From Neurospora intermedia (Eukaryota > Ascomycota > Sordariomycetes > Sordariales > Sordariaceae): a DNA stretch of 64,000 nt. Shown here in pieces: positions 1 to 11,201 of the stretch. The notes below the pieces were generated by a model. The model saw nothing but the letters and a program-made list of their open reading frames with translations, was not told the origin of the DNA and searched no databases. The stretch lies in NCBI GenBank assembly GCA_037102815.1, contig BTPP01000003.1, positions 5,208,001-5,272,000 of the forward strand, given 5' to 3'. Position numbers and translations under genes: made by a program. Each line of letters opens with the position of its first letter. The stretch's first letter is position 1.

Positions 1-378
1 TGGGCGGCTAACATAAAGATTCGCAGTCTACAACAAGCTGGTGATGTATTGAGACACATCTGATCATCTGAGACGATACTATGGCAGTATGTGATGAACT
101 AAAAGTGTGACCCCGTCAAAGGCCATAAGGCAAACAAGTTCTCAGTTATTAGAAGTAGCTCCCCACAATACCAAACGGTCACTCATCTCTGTAAGCAACC
201 CCAAGTAGTCCAGGTTGCCGAATTAAACCAAGAATAGAAAGAAATCCTATCTAAAGTCTTTTTCAACTCTCTTACCGCCATCAGCTACCCTCCGATCCAG
301 AAACGTTTCAATCCATTACTGTTCATTACTCTCCATTTCTTCCCATGGTCACTGGCATGACCGCATGAAACCTGCCAC
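1..378. other. Gene-free stretch, 3' side of the wall-protein gene
   Basis: No supported gene. The stretch lies downstream of the GPI-protein gene at 379-1239 and probably contains its 3' untranslated region. I see no repeat or RNA gene. Confidence 0.5.
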
Positions 379-1239
379 CTAAAGAAGGGCAATAAGGGCA
401 GCAAGAACAGCCAAGGCACCACCAGCGTGATGGGCGCGCTCAACTGACGCGCCGGCAGTGACGACAGGACCAGGGCTGGTGGTAGCGGTTGGGGGTGCGC
501 CGCCGCCGCCGCCGCTGCCAGAGCTGGAGCCAGGACCGGTGGGCTCAGTGGCAGACGGGCCGGAACTCTGAGGTGGCGGTGGAGCAGCGGAGCTGGCTGG
601 GTTACTAGGCGAGGGTTGAGTGGAGGCAGGAGGAGCTGGAGGAGCTCCGGTGCTGGCTGGTGGATGCGGGGGAGGAGGAGGAGACGAAGAAGATCCGGAT
701 GACGCGGGGGGTGCCGGAGGAGCACCAGATGAAGCGGGAGGTGCTGGGGGAGCACCAGACGAAGCAGGAGGAGCAGGAGGGGCAGAAGGAGCACCTGATG
801 AGGCCGGGGGTGAGGGTGGTGGCGGAGGAGGTGCTGAGGGACCACCAGACGATGCAGGAGGAACCGAAGACTGCGGTGGAGGAGGAGGAGAGCCGGAAGA
901 AGCTGGAGGAGGCGGCGGTGGCGGAGCTCCGGAGCTTACAGGGCAGACAGTGGTGCTGACCGGAATGGTGACGGTAGTAACCACAGTGCTATGAGCCGGG
1001 CATAAGGTAACAGCAGGCGGACAACTGGTAATAGTATGAACTGCCGTGGTGTAGACGGTGCTTGTTGTCCACTGTCCCCCGTCACCCTTATCGGGTCCGC
1101 CAGTAGCAGTAGTGGGAGGGGCCGCGGTCGGAGCATAGCTGACGGTACCAGCACTCCATGAGTCAAAGATCGAAGAGACGTCACCGTAGTGAGCCGACAC
1201 CGAGGCGGCGCAGGCGAGAGCAAAGGTGGCAGTCTTCAT
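379..1239 (-). CDS. GPI-anchored Pro/Ser-rich cell-wall protein
   Basis: An intronless 286-aa protein. It opens with a typical signal peptide (MKTATFALACAASVSA). A Thr/Val/Cys segment follows (about 50-105), in which TVYTTAVHTITSCPPAVTLCP and TIPVSTTVCPV resemble the short Cys-containing modules common in fungal wall proteins. Residues 105-250 are almost wholly Pro, Ser, Ala and Gly, built from imperfect PPASSGAP-type repeats. The C-terminus (GALAVLAALIALL) is a hydrophobic tail as in GPI-anchor signals, with a small-residue omega site likely near TAGAS. I infer export, GPI attachment and covalent linkage to wall glucan, with a structural role; no catalytic domain is visible. The opposite strand is also open, which is a by-product of the GC-rich repeats. 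The start is the only ATG that gives a signal peptide. Confidence 0.8.
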   Translation of the reverse strand: MKTATFALACAASVSAHYGDVSSIFDSWSAGTVSYAPTAAPPTTATGGPDKGDGGQWTTSTVYTTAVHTITSCPPAVTLCPAHSTVVTTVTIPVSTTVCPVSSGAPPPPPPPASSGSPPPPPQSSVPPASSGGPSAPPPPPPSPPASSGAPSAPPAPPASSGAPPAPPASSGAPPAPPASSGSSSSPPPPPHPPASTGAPPAPPASTQPSPSNPASSAAPPPPQSSGPSATEPTGPGSSSGSGGGGGAPPTATTSPGPVVTAGASVERAHHAGGALAVLAALIALL

Positions 1240-3479
1240 CCTCCTTGTTCCGGCTACGGATCGTAGAGATGCCTTAAGGAACGGTCTTGGTAGGAAAAGA
1301 GTGAGTGAGTGACTTGAACGAGTGGATGATGGAGTTGGTGATACCGAGTGATGGCTCCGAGTTCCAGATATGGGAAGGAAGGGGCCTTTTTAAGTTACCG
1401 TAGGTGGTTTCTGCATCCCGGACCCGCCTCCTTCCTGTGAAATGTCAGAGAAACATGGCAAGGCAGCACAAAGAATGTTCGGCTGTATGCGTTCGCCAGC
1501 CGCTTGGAACATCCCATAACGGCGGCCAGAGACCAAGCGGACTGAAGTCACAAGGAGAACCTGGACACGGACGACAATTGACGGGACACAAAAGGCGCCG
1601 CGTTACTGCGTACATTGACAGTAGATGAACGGGGTCAGTCTGGGCGGCTAAACGGGAGACAGTATAGACCGAGTGTCTCGCAATCATAGAGACTGCCTGT
1701 GACGCATAAAGAGAGACATTGTCGGACTGAAGGTGGTGCGCCTGAAGATTCCTGGAAACAGCTCTCTGGTTACGCAGCTCAGGACCAGAACACCGGCGAA
1801 CGGACGCAGCCTAGATGTCCATGAGGCGTTCCCCTGATCCACCCGAATTCAACTGGGGATTACTCCTGTTCTCTGCGCAAGGTCAGTGATTTCTCGGTGA
1901 CATTTTCAAACGGGGAAGAGTCCTGCCGTGGCCATGGTCTATTCAGATACGAACACCCTACTAGAGCCCCTTGGAAGTATAGTCTCAACTGTCCGGTGAA
2001 CAGGCGCAGCCATCCGCTGCAGTGTTTCTTCCCCTGCATCTTCTCTGCATTTTCATAGTGTTCGGCCATGTGCCGGCAGTCAGCACGTTCCCGCACGTAC
2101 TAAGGCGAGCCATGTTTGTTCTGTATGCACATCACTTAATGTGGGGGAAGCAAAGGTGAGGCGGAAAACAGTCTAGATGCTGCCTGATAAATGGGATCTG
2201 AAGTTTCGACAAGTGGTTAATCTGAGATGGCCCTGTTTGGTCTAGACCAGGCACAGCTCTCAAAGGCCCAAACCTTTGCTGATGTTGTCATGTGTCCAAG
2301 CGGGAAGCATCGTATATGCAGCAGATCGTGTCCGGTAGATACTTGGATGCAAGGGGTTGCCCCGGTGAGGAGCCCCAGTGGAAATGAGGTTTCTGAGTAG
2401 ATATTGATGAGCAAAGGTAAACAAGAGCAAGTGGCAACAATGACGATTATACAAACACCAAGACCAAACGGCGAAGAGTAAGAAGTAGGGAAGACCTTGG
2501 GAAAAGAAGAGACAACAGATGGGTTTGGGCAGTAATATGGGTTAGATATAGATGGTGAAGGGGTACAATTCTGTCTTGGGCATCTTGGGTGGGATACACG
2601 GTGGTTCGACGTTGAAACATGGCGCTGACCACAAGTCCGTTTTGGGAAGGGGATAGAAGACAGCGAAGATGTATGTGGTGGTAATTGGGTCGACTCAGGT
2701 CGGTCACGGTTGTTTGGACTTGTATGTTTTGCAGGCGAGACAGCTGCAGTGAGTTGATGAGATGCAGCTTGTTTCGTTGCGGGGAGAAGATGGACTGGCT
2801 CGATGTTGTTGTTGCATGTTGATGCTGCTTATGCCACATTGTGGCTGCTCGTACCTTATTGTGGCTTTGTTTTGGGGTCTTCAATGATCCGAGCTGCAGT
2901 GGAGTCCCGTCGTGTTGTTCAAGTTGGGTGAGAGCGCTGCCTGCCGGAAGCCTTATTCCAACTTACACACACTGCCCCCGGCATCAAGATACCCAATTGG
3001 GGTCCATCAAATGTTCGGATCTCCATGTTCCAGAACGAACTTGTCATTCGACTTAATTGAGCTCTCGAATGTTTGGTTTGGGACAGCTTTCGATTTCGTG
3101 GCTTTTGCAGTTATGTTCAAAATACTCTAGCTTGCTTCTCTTCTTCCATGTCCAATACAGCCTCTATTTCCCAGGTGTTTGATAAATCGCAATCAGTGCG
3201 CAACTTGTGAAACGTAAACAAACCCTCGTCTTCTCTCCTTTCAGACGGAGTCCCGGCACCTGTAGTGGACCTCCAACTTTCAAGGATCCCCAGGAGTCTT
3301 CTGGGCGTTTCAAGCAGCGTGACGTCGCTTCAACCTTCCATCAGCTCCGATTTTACCGTCTCCCGACTTTCTCAACTTTGAACCTCCAAATCTCCGGTCC
3401 CGAAATCTGAACAAGTCTGAAAACTCGAGGTCTCACTGATTTACAAATCAACAACGAGAAAGGAAGCTTCAGCGCAGGG
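1240..3479. other. Intergenic region between divergent wall-protein and MFS genes
   Basis: A 2.2-kb region between two genes that read away from each other, so it should hold both promoters. Short open frames on both strands (for example 2447-2884 minus) lack family resemblance and conserved composition. I see no repeat, tRNA or clear regulatory motif. Confidence 0.5.
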
Positions 3480-5037
3480 ATGACGACGCTTGTCGAACCT
3501 GCCACCCGCAAGAGGGTGTTGAAAGTCATCTTCATTTCTTTGTTACTTGACTTGGTACGTACTGCCTGAGACCATCCATAACATCGCGAAAGCTCAAGAG
3601 TCAAAAGAGATTGACTAGATGACAAACAGATATCATTTACCTTTATCCTACCATTATTCCCCAAACTCCTCGAATTCTACCGCAACGTCGAAGCTCCCCT
3701 CGACCCTTCAGCCCCACCATCCAAGACCCTTCTCTCCAGTGTCTTGGGCTACCTGAACGCTTACAAGGCTTCCTTCGCGCGACCAATTGACTCGCGATAT
3801 GACATTGTTCTGCTCGGCGGCGCCTTGGGGAGTCTCTTTTCGTATGTAACCACCAGCAAAATACCCCAACTCAATCCATACTTCTCGCTAACGATGACGC
3901 TCTCCCAGTCTCCTCCAAGCCATCGCCTCCCCCATAATCGGCCACTTCTCCGATCGCTATGGCCGCCGTACCGCCCTCCTCCTCAGCATGACGGGCAATA
4001 TCCTCTCGGTTCTCCTCTGGGTCATGGCCACCGATTTCCGCACCTTCCTCGCCTCGCGCATCGTCGGCGGTCTCTCCGAGGGCAACGTCCAGCTGGCCAC
4101 GGCCATCGCAACCGACATCTCGGACCCTTCCAAGCGCGGCTCGACTATGGCCCTCATCGGCGCCTGCTTCTCCATCGCCTTCACTTTCGGTCCTGCGCTG
4201 GGCGCCTGGCTGAGCTCCTTCAGCACCGTGGCCGCCAACCCCTTCGCGACAGCCGCCGGCGTCTCTCTGACTCTGATTGTCGTCGAGACGCTATACCTCT
4301 ACTTCTGCCTGCCCGAGACGCTCCCCGCGCTGACCCAAAAGACTGAACCCACCGGCACTCAAGTCAGCAGCACCAAATCCGAAGAGAAGAAACCAGCAGC
4401 AACCACCCCAACCACCACCAAACCCACCGCAGTCCAGCGCACCAACTCCCACTTCCTCCTCAACTTCACCCACTTCTCCTTCCTCCTCTTCTTCTCCGGC
4501 ATGGAATTCTCCCTCCCCTTCATGACCTACGACCTCTTTGCCTACGATTCCGCCAAGAACGGTCGTCTCCTCGGTTTCGTCGGTCTCATCGCCTCTCTCC
4601 TCCAAGGCGGCGTCACACGTCGCCTACCTCCTCTGCTGTCTGTGAGGATCGGCGTCATCGCTTGTCTCTTGGCTTTCATCATGCTGGGCCGCATCACGTC
4701 TGTCCTGGGCCTCTACGGTGCAGCTGCACTGCTCGCTACCACCTCGGCGACGGTGGTCACGGGTCTGAATGCCCTCAGCAGCTTTGAGTCGCACGAGGGC
4801 GAGCGCGGGGGAAAGTTGGGCATGTTGAGGAGCTGGGGACAGTTGGGGAGGGGACTGGGGCCGGTGTTGTTTACGAGTATTTACTGGTGGGCCGGGAGGG
4901 AGGTTGCGTATGGGATTGGCGCGTTGGGCATGTCGTGGGTGGCGTTGTTGGTTATGTATGCACTTAAGTCGCCGCCAGGGTCGGAGAGGGTGAGGAAAGA
5001 GAGCCAAGTAGCGGAGGAGGAGAAGAAGGAGTTGTAG
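3480..5037 (+). CDS. Major facilitator superfamily transporter (MFSD10/TETRAN-like)
   Basis: Exons 3480-3554, 3630-3841 and 3909-5037 give 471 aa. The two introns are 75 and 67 nt with GTACGT/GTATGT donors. The protein starts MTTLVEPATRKRV and enters a first membrane helix spanning the first splice (LLLDL joined to ISFTFILPLFP). The signature MFS loop, GHFSDRYGRRTALLL, falls right after the second splice (about residues 108-122) and includes the D-R-x-G-R-R core. A Ser/Thr/Lys-rich cytosolic loop near residues 225-260 divides the two helix bundles. The C-terminal tail is charged (EEEKKEL). The layout resembles the eukaryotic tetracycline-transporter-like MFS proteins (MFSD10), probably proton-linked efflux of small organic molecules. 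The substrate cannot be told from sequence. Confidence 0.88.
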
Positions 5038-5599
5038 ATTTGGGTGTGTCTTGTTTTCTTTGTTCTGTAGTATAGAGTTCGGAAATGGACGGGGGGGCAA
5101 AAGGATGCACATAAATGTCCAGAATTGGGATACATAAGTTTGGGTACTGTATGATTACTGAATATCCTTGTGTTGTTGCATTTATTTTTGAGCATCGTCC
5201 AAGAAGCATGACTTTCACTTTGTTCATTACATCTTACCTTCGCAATGCCATGAACGTCTTTTCTATGTCGTGTAAACACCTTCATTTCTCAACAAGCTCC
5301 AGTTAGTACTTGCGGTGCAACAGATTATGATGATAGATCACCCGTGTTGACATTGAGGTAAGGACTCTCGTCGACGATCCGACACATGGACACATGGACA
5401 GATCGTATCCATCCGCGAACCATTCTCATCGGATAGGAGACTTAAAGCGTACCAACCTCAATTACACACGCACATGTTGGCAAGCGAACAGATAATTGTT
5501 CGCCAAATACCATCAAGTTCATCGCAAAAATAAAAATAATCAAGGGTCCAGTAAAACCCAATAGTATTAATGAAAGAGTAAAAGAGCAAAAGAGTTATA
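5038..5599. other. Intergenic region, nothing recognised
   Basis: Follows the MFS stop codon and ends at the tRNA. It contains probable 3' UTR. On the minus strand a run of four T residues just beyond the tRNA (around 5587-5590) could serve as its Pol III terminator. No gene seen. Confidence 0.5.
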
Positions 5600-5670
5600 G
5601 CCGCCAGCCAGACTCGAACTGGCAGTCTTCAGATTAGAAGTCTGACGAGTTACCATTTCTCTATGACGGC
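5600..5670 (-). tRNA. tRNA-Arg (anticodon TCT)
   Basis: Read on the minus strand, the sequence folds into a complete cloverleaf. The acceptor stem pairs GCCGTCA with TGGCGGC (one G-T pair), and the D stem pairs GAG with CTC. The anticodon stem pairs TCAGA with TCTGA around the loop CTTCTAA, which places TCT at positions 34-36, reading AGA (Arg). The T arm GCCAG/CTGGC encloses a TTCGAGT loop. There is no intron, although many fungal tRNA genes have one. The CCA tail is not encoded, as expected in eukaryotes. Internal A and B boxes are implied by the D and T arms. Confidence 0.95.
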
Positions 5671-6285
5671 TTTTGTTTGTTCTTGTTCTTGTTGAAAGAA
5701 CTGGTCATTTCCTGGGCCTATATGGTCCAATGTGGTGCCTGCCCTACATGCTGGGGGAGGGAGGCGTAGGTATCTAGGAACCATGAAACGGGATGAAAGA
5801 CGTGGGAGCGGGCAGCTTGGCGGGCTGGATAATGGAAGGTGCGGTTCGTTGTGATTGACACAAGCAGGAGCTGAGGGGCCCAAGTTTGCTTAGGTTGGGA
5901 GGTGGATGACGATTCAAGGTTGTTGGCAGGAAGTGAAACAATAGAATGAAAATGTTTTCAAGTTTGGTTACTATGTTTACATATTTTAATACTTCCAAGG
6001 CGTGCTATGACTATGGTCGCCTATATCTCATTCATTTTCACAGTACGACGCCCCTTGAAACAGCCTATTGCTGCTGTGGATGCGAACTCTTTGTTTTCTT
6101 TCCTTAGTATATTCCATTCAGTGTAGTGTTTGTTACTCTCCGGACAATTCCACCAGTTTCTTGCTCCGTCAGACAAGTACTCTGTGTAGTACCCAACCCC
6201 TTTTCTAGACCACATCCGCTTGTATCCCGAACAGCAGCTGTGTATGTCCTTGTTTTCTTCCATAATTTGGGGGATGACCCAAAAT
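5671..6285. other. Intergenic region, nothing recognised
   Basis: Lies between the tRNA and the 3' end of the large minus-strand gene at 6286. It probably includes that gene's 3' UTR. No conserved reading frame seen. Confidence 0.45.
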
Positions 6286-9200
6286 TTAGTCAACCCTAAT
6301 GATAACCTTCCACCCCAACGCCCCCGCCTCACGAATAGCACAAGCCAAACATCCCCTCCGTCTTCGACTAATCAGGGCATTCCAACCCTTCTCCGCGCAA
6401 AACGCTCTTACGAGAATCTCCATATCCGAACCAAATTGGCGTCTCCGTGTCTCCGAATGCATCTTCTTCGACGCACTCTCCATATTTACTCCTCCTCCTC
6501 CCCCATCCTTGACCCCGTCGAGCGTGGTCGGACTAGCACACTCGGCTTCCGGAGCGGTGATGGGAGAAGAATCGGGGGAGGGGTGATTATTATAATTGAT
6601 ATTATTAGTACTGTTGTTGGTGCTACTCCTTCTGGGCGTGGGGAATGAATAGCTCCCCTTTCTGCTAACAGCCGGCGATAAGGGTATTTCGTGTTCTTGC
6701 GGCAACGCCTGGAAGCCGGTGATGCAGTCAATCACCAGGAACTTGGCTGCGCTCTTGGCGGAAGGAGGCGTGAGACTAGGTCGGTGAGCAGCGGACGAGT
6801 AGTCATCTAGTAACGCCTCGAGAGAGAAGTCTTTCTTCGCCATTAACTCTGAAAGATGCAGAGCAGTGTATGTATATGATTTATGAAGTGGGTGGCCTGC
6901 AGACGTGTTAGTAACCACGAAGAGATTGGGTTGAAAAGGATTTAGCATACCGACGACGCTTACGGCCTTACCAGCAGCGCCATGTCCGGATAGGTCCACT
7001 TGCTGGATAGTAGGGCTGGATGGTGACCTGAGAATCTTGACATGGGAAGAAGGGGCACATGGGTGAGCAGTCACAAAGTTGACATCCTTTGCTAATGAAT
7101 AGGTATGTTGGTGGGTCTTGTAGGTGTCCAGGTCCGTCACGGTAAAAGAGATCTCAGCAGGGTATGTGCGAATCTGCGCCGGGCGACTGAGCTCCGAAAA
7201 GGGGGTAGCCGCGTTGTCTTCAGCTGGAGTGGTTTGGACCGAATCGGCTGGTGCCCATAGTTTCAGAGCATCCAGTTCGATAAGGAGGGTGGGCGGTGTC
7301 TTGTCCCGATAAATGTTCTCGAATGGGATGATAAAGTCAGCTGGGAGAACTGATGAGGGGTCCGCGTCTCCCAAGACGTTCGAGTCTTTCTCAACTGCCA
7401 TCTTTGCCCAAATGCGAGCCTTCTGGTTGATCCCAAGAGCGTCCTCTGTGTGGGCTGTCAGTTTGCGGCCAGGAAACGGTCGAGAAAGTCATCACTCACC
7501 TGCAGGTTCCTCAACTTCAACATTGACCCAGCCATCTCCAAGTCCCTGCGGAGTGATATCGCTGGAGATCCAACCCATACACTCGGCAGAACCCTTACCG
7601 GCCGCAAGGACACGGCCGACGATACAAGACGTGCTCCAGAAACTCTTACCCGAATACACAAAACCACCGCAGAGATTAGCCATGGTTCCAAGCCTTGCCA
7701 TAGCTTCTGGGTCGTTTTCCAACAGCGTGGCCATCAAAAAGTGACAGATGCCATCACCAGGTAGCATCAGGCCAGACACATAGCTCTTTGACAGCCAACC
7801 TGCCGAGTGCAACGCAGCAGATATCATCCTGCGCCTCGAAGGTTCCCGCTTTGGGGCTGCTGGCCTGTGTGAATCATGTCCAGGAAAAGTAAAGTAGGAC
7901 GACAAATGGCTCTCTGCTTTGCTTAAGGGGCTGGCAAGCGGGGTGTTGAGCTGAGTTCCTTCAGTGACTGCCCGGCAGTTCTCGGAAATTTTGGAACCAT
8001 AAACGGCAATGTCTGGCCAGCGCAACATGGTCGCAAAATGCCGCAGACCATGGACCTGGCGCTCGACATGCCGTCCTCTAATGGCATATACGGGGCCATG
8101 ATGGTCTTTGTGATGGTGAATGCCATGATCGCGGGCAATGGACATACGCTTCGTCAGAGTTGCCAACCAGCCTATTGGCTTTTCCTGTTCTGGACTAGGC
8201 GGGTCTGTCTTGACTATTTCAATATTCTCCAACCATGCTCGGGCCAGGTGCAACGACCATTTGACAGTCGTGTTGGCGTCTTTCTCGAACTTGTGGATCT
8301 CAGCAGGGTTAATGCTCTCGATGCCGAGTTCGTCGCCCTCCGTAATAGCGTCGAGCCGTACGAGAAGCTCACAAGCAAGTAGGATTTGGAGGAGAAGCCA
8401 ATATCTCTCCTCGGTAACTTCATCCACTGAATCAGCCGTCTTGATTGATGCGCCGTCATCGACTTGGTCTTCGTAAGGGGTACCCCAGAGCAACTGTCCA
8501 AGTCGGATTCTCCATTCAACGAGTGAGAAGTCGATCCAAACGTTGGGAGCAGCGAGGACCTTGACCAAAGCAGCAATTTGCACCGAGAGGCTGTAGGGAT
8601 CTCTATGGTCGATCACCTTTGTTGGGGGGTGAAGGATATGGAGGAACAACTCGTTGTATAGTTCGCTCGAGAGCCGCAGCTGGTGCGGGTGCTGCTCACT
8701 GTAGCGCTTGCCGTTCTTGATCAGCTGTTCGAAAATCAAGGTTTCGTCCATATGGCGGAGACGATCCCTGGAGGTGAGCATTCTTTGCCGTGCCTCAACG
8801 ATAGCACGAGGCCTGGACGCGAGGCTCTCGAAACCCCATTGATCCTCCTTCAGCGCATCGGCGACATTGAGTTCCAAAGCCGCTTGGAAACCCATGCTCC
8901 CCTTTTCAAGTCCGCCCATGCTCAGCATGCTGGGCCGCTCGCGACAGCGGGGGTAGAAATGCGCACAACGTTTCTTCTCCGAGGCGCGTTGCGCCGTGGA
9001 CCTATCTGGCTGGACATCACGGGTGATGTGCGGCCATGCTGAGGCACAGGTCCAAGCGCGATCCTCGATCTGGGTGTGGTCGGTCAAGTCCCGAATCCCG
9101 AGCTCCTCGTCCCATGGGAACGCGACTGACGGATGCGGAGCGCCAGTATAGTGGCCTTCGGCTCGGTCAAAGTACTGAGGAGCTCCCGAGAAGAGCTTCT

Positions 9201-11201
9201 CTATGTCGGAGTCGGACAGGGTAGCCATGATGCGGGCAAGTCTCAATACCGGTCTTGTTGGACGGTCCAGCCTCCATTCACTGCCAGGTGGAGGCGGCGA
9301 TGGGAGCGGTTTGTTAGCATCTAGGGGCGAGCGTGGTGATAACGGCGTTTGCGCCACTGGTGACCTTGGCGTAGAGATCTCTGGGGCTGGTATTCGAACT
9401 GTTGAAGGTGGCGGTGATCGAAGTAGTGTTGGTGGTGACCGGAGTGTTGGTGGAGGAGGAGTCTAAGTTGATAAAACAAGAGTGGTCAGTCTGGCGTTGT
9501 TTCTTCAGTTGCATAGGATGGTAGTAGGTATAGCTCAGTGTATCACAATGTATTTCAACATGAAGCAAGGAATGACAGCAGCAGAACAGAATTGGTTTGT
9601 TGTTTGTGGGAGGAGGTTGGGCATGAAACGAGAGATTGACAGAGCACTCGAGATCCCCCTCTTCATCGTGTAAGTGTTGAGTGGTGTTCTCGTCGTACGA
9701 TTGGCCCCCTGTAAATGCAGATGCATAGTGCCACAATGAGAGTGGTGCAGAGGGATCCGCGTTACAGAGGATCACGCGAGCAGTCTCGGCCGACCCGCCG
9801 CGGACCACTCAAATTCATAGCGCCCGCTGTTCCCCAGACGACGGGGATTGAGGGGACTACACCTTGTACACTTTGGTAGGTTCCTGCTCTAGGAGAGAGT
9901 TGAGGTGGTGCGGCTTCGCTGTAAATGGGTTTCTTTTTTGGAGAAAGATGGGGAAACCCGGGGAGGGGAAGGGGATATGACGACACTTGCCCGTCTTCAC
10001 CAACAAGGGAACAGAGCACAACGAACGCAACCGAACGGTCTGTGTACCTACTAAGTACCACTACCAATTCCTGCGAGATCTCGCTCTTGTGCTTCTTGGG
10101 GTGTACTTAGTGCGCCCAAGTGCAGTCTTCATGCGAAGGGTCTGAAGCTTCAGGTGAAAATGCAACTAAACTTCTTAAAGATGCACTTTTACTTCCTGTG
10201 CATCACCTCGTGGACAGACTGCATCACTAACAGCGGAGGTTTGGTGGTCGACAAGCTGACCCATTGGACGACAGAGGGTAGATAGGAAGTCGAAATCATG
10301 AGGGAATCAGGATAAAAATCACCTACTTGGATGCACCACAACTGAAAGAGAGAAAGACGTCCTGTGAATGAGAATCCGCACTTGACTGAATAATGGAAAT
10401 GTAAATGGAAGGGGGGATGAGGAAGGAGTAGGCAGTAGGTATGTGATGTATGAAATAATGAGGGGAAGTTGTTGCAGTGGTGGTTCTACTTACAGCTTCT
10501 CGAATGGTTCCCATGCCATGTTGTCTTTCCCCTCTCGGTTCCCCTCTCTGGTCTGCTGCTGGTGCTGCTCCTTCCCGGCCGCTCATAAACTCCCGCCGCC
10601 TTTGAGAGATCGGGATTGGAGGCTGTGATGCAGCTCTTCCCCGCGGCAGTGGAAGTTTGGGACTAGTAATTGCTTCGTGGTGAGGGGTCGATGCGCCCGA
10701 GGAAGGAGTAGACGACGTGTTGTTGTTGCTGTTGTTGTTGGAGGATGACGAAGGTGGCAGCTTCCCGGTTAATCTACTGCGGATGTCCTGCAGAAAGATG
10801 TCTCGTCTCGACCCGCGTCTCTCCTTCTTCTTCTTCTCATTTGTCGTCGTCGGCATAGAGGTACCACTTCCCGGTCCATTGTCATTCCCGTCAATCGAAT
10901 TTCGTTGCGAACTCTCGTTGCTGCTAAAGGTGACGTTGCTGGCGTTGTTGTTGATGTTGTTGTTGTTTGTTTTGTCGCCGTTGTTGGATGTCAACCCCAG
11001 GCCAAGCCCCCCGGATCGCCCGCCGCCTCCATGTCCCCCTCCCCTTCCTGCCCCCCATCCCAATCCTTCAGCTGCTACCACAGCATCCCCTGTCCCCCCA
11101 AAGACACCTTCGGTAACGGTGATAACGGTGGCGTCTGCCGGCTTGGCGCATTCTGTGTTCCGCCTCCGGGGCGTCCGTCTCAATATCGAAAAAGACGGCA
11201 T
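6286..11201 (-). CDS. Large conserved fungal protein of unknown function
   Basis: Proposed exons on the minus strand are 11201-10494, 9462-7500, 7445-6951 and 6896-6286, giving 1258 aa with every junction in frame. Exon 1 encodes a low-complexity N-terminus (MPSFSILRRTPRRR, then Gly-, Asn- and Ser-rich tracts). Exon 2 begins with a Pro/Ser/Thr-rich stretch ending in PLSPRSPLDANKPLPSPPP and then the conserved block opening MATLSDSDIEKLFSGAPQYF. Blocks such as GGFVYSGKSFWSTSCIVGRVLAAGKG and the basic C-terminus are, from memory, shared by Pezizomycotina proteins with no assigned function. Exon 4 carries an Asn/Ser-rich linker before the conserved tail GWKVIIRV. Intron 1 would be 1031 nt, long for such a genome, so the link between exon 1 and the rest is the weakest part. 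Exon 2 has no ATG at its 5' edge, which favours the link. The 54-nt intron 3 (6897-6950) contains no stop. No enzyme motif is visible. Confidence 0.7.

Noticed and set aside
620-994. Gly/Ala/Glu-rich open frame on the plus strand
   Set aside because: It is the antisense shadow of the Pro/Ser repeats in the GPI-protein gene on the minus strand.
9314-9808. 164-codon minus-strand frame overlapping the large unknown gene
   Set aside because: It reads the Pro/Ser-rich exon in another frame. The conserved frame joins smoothly to the exon beginning at 9462.
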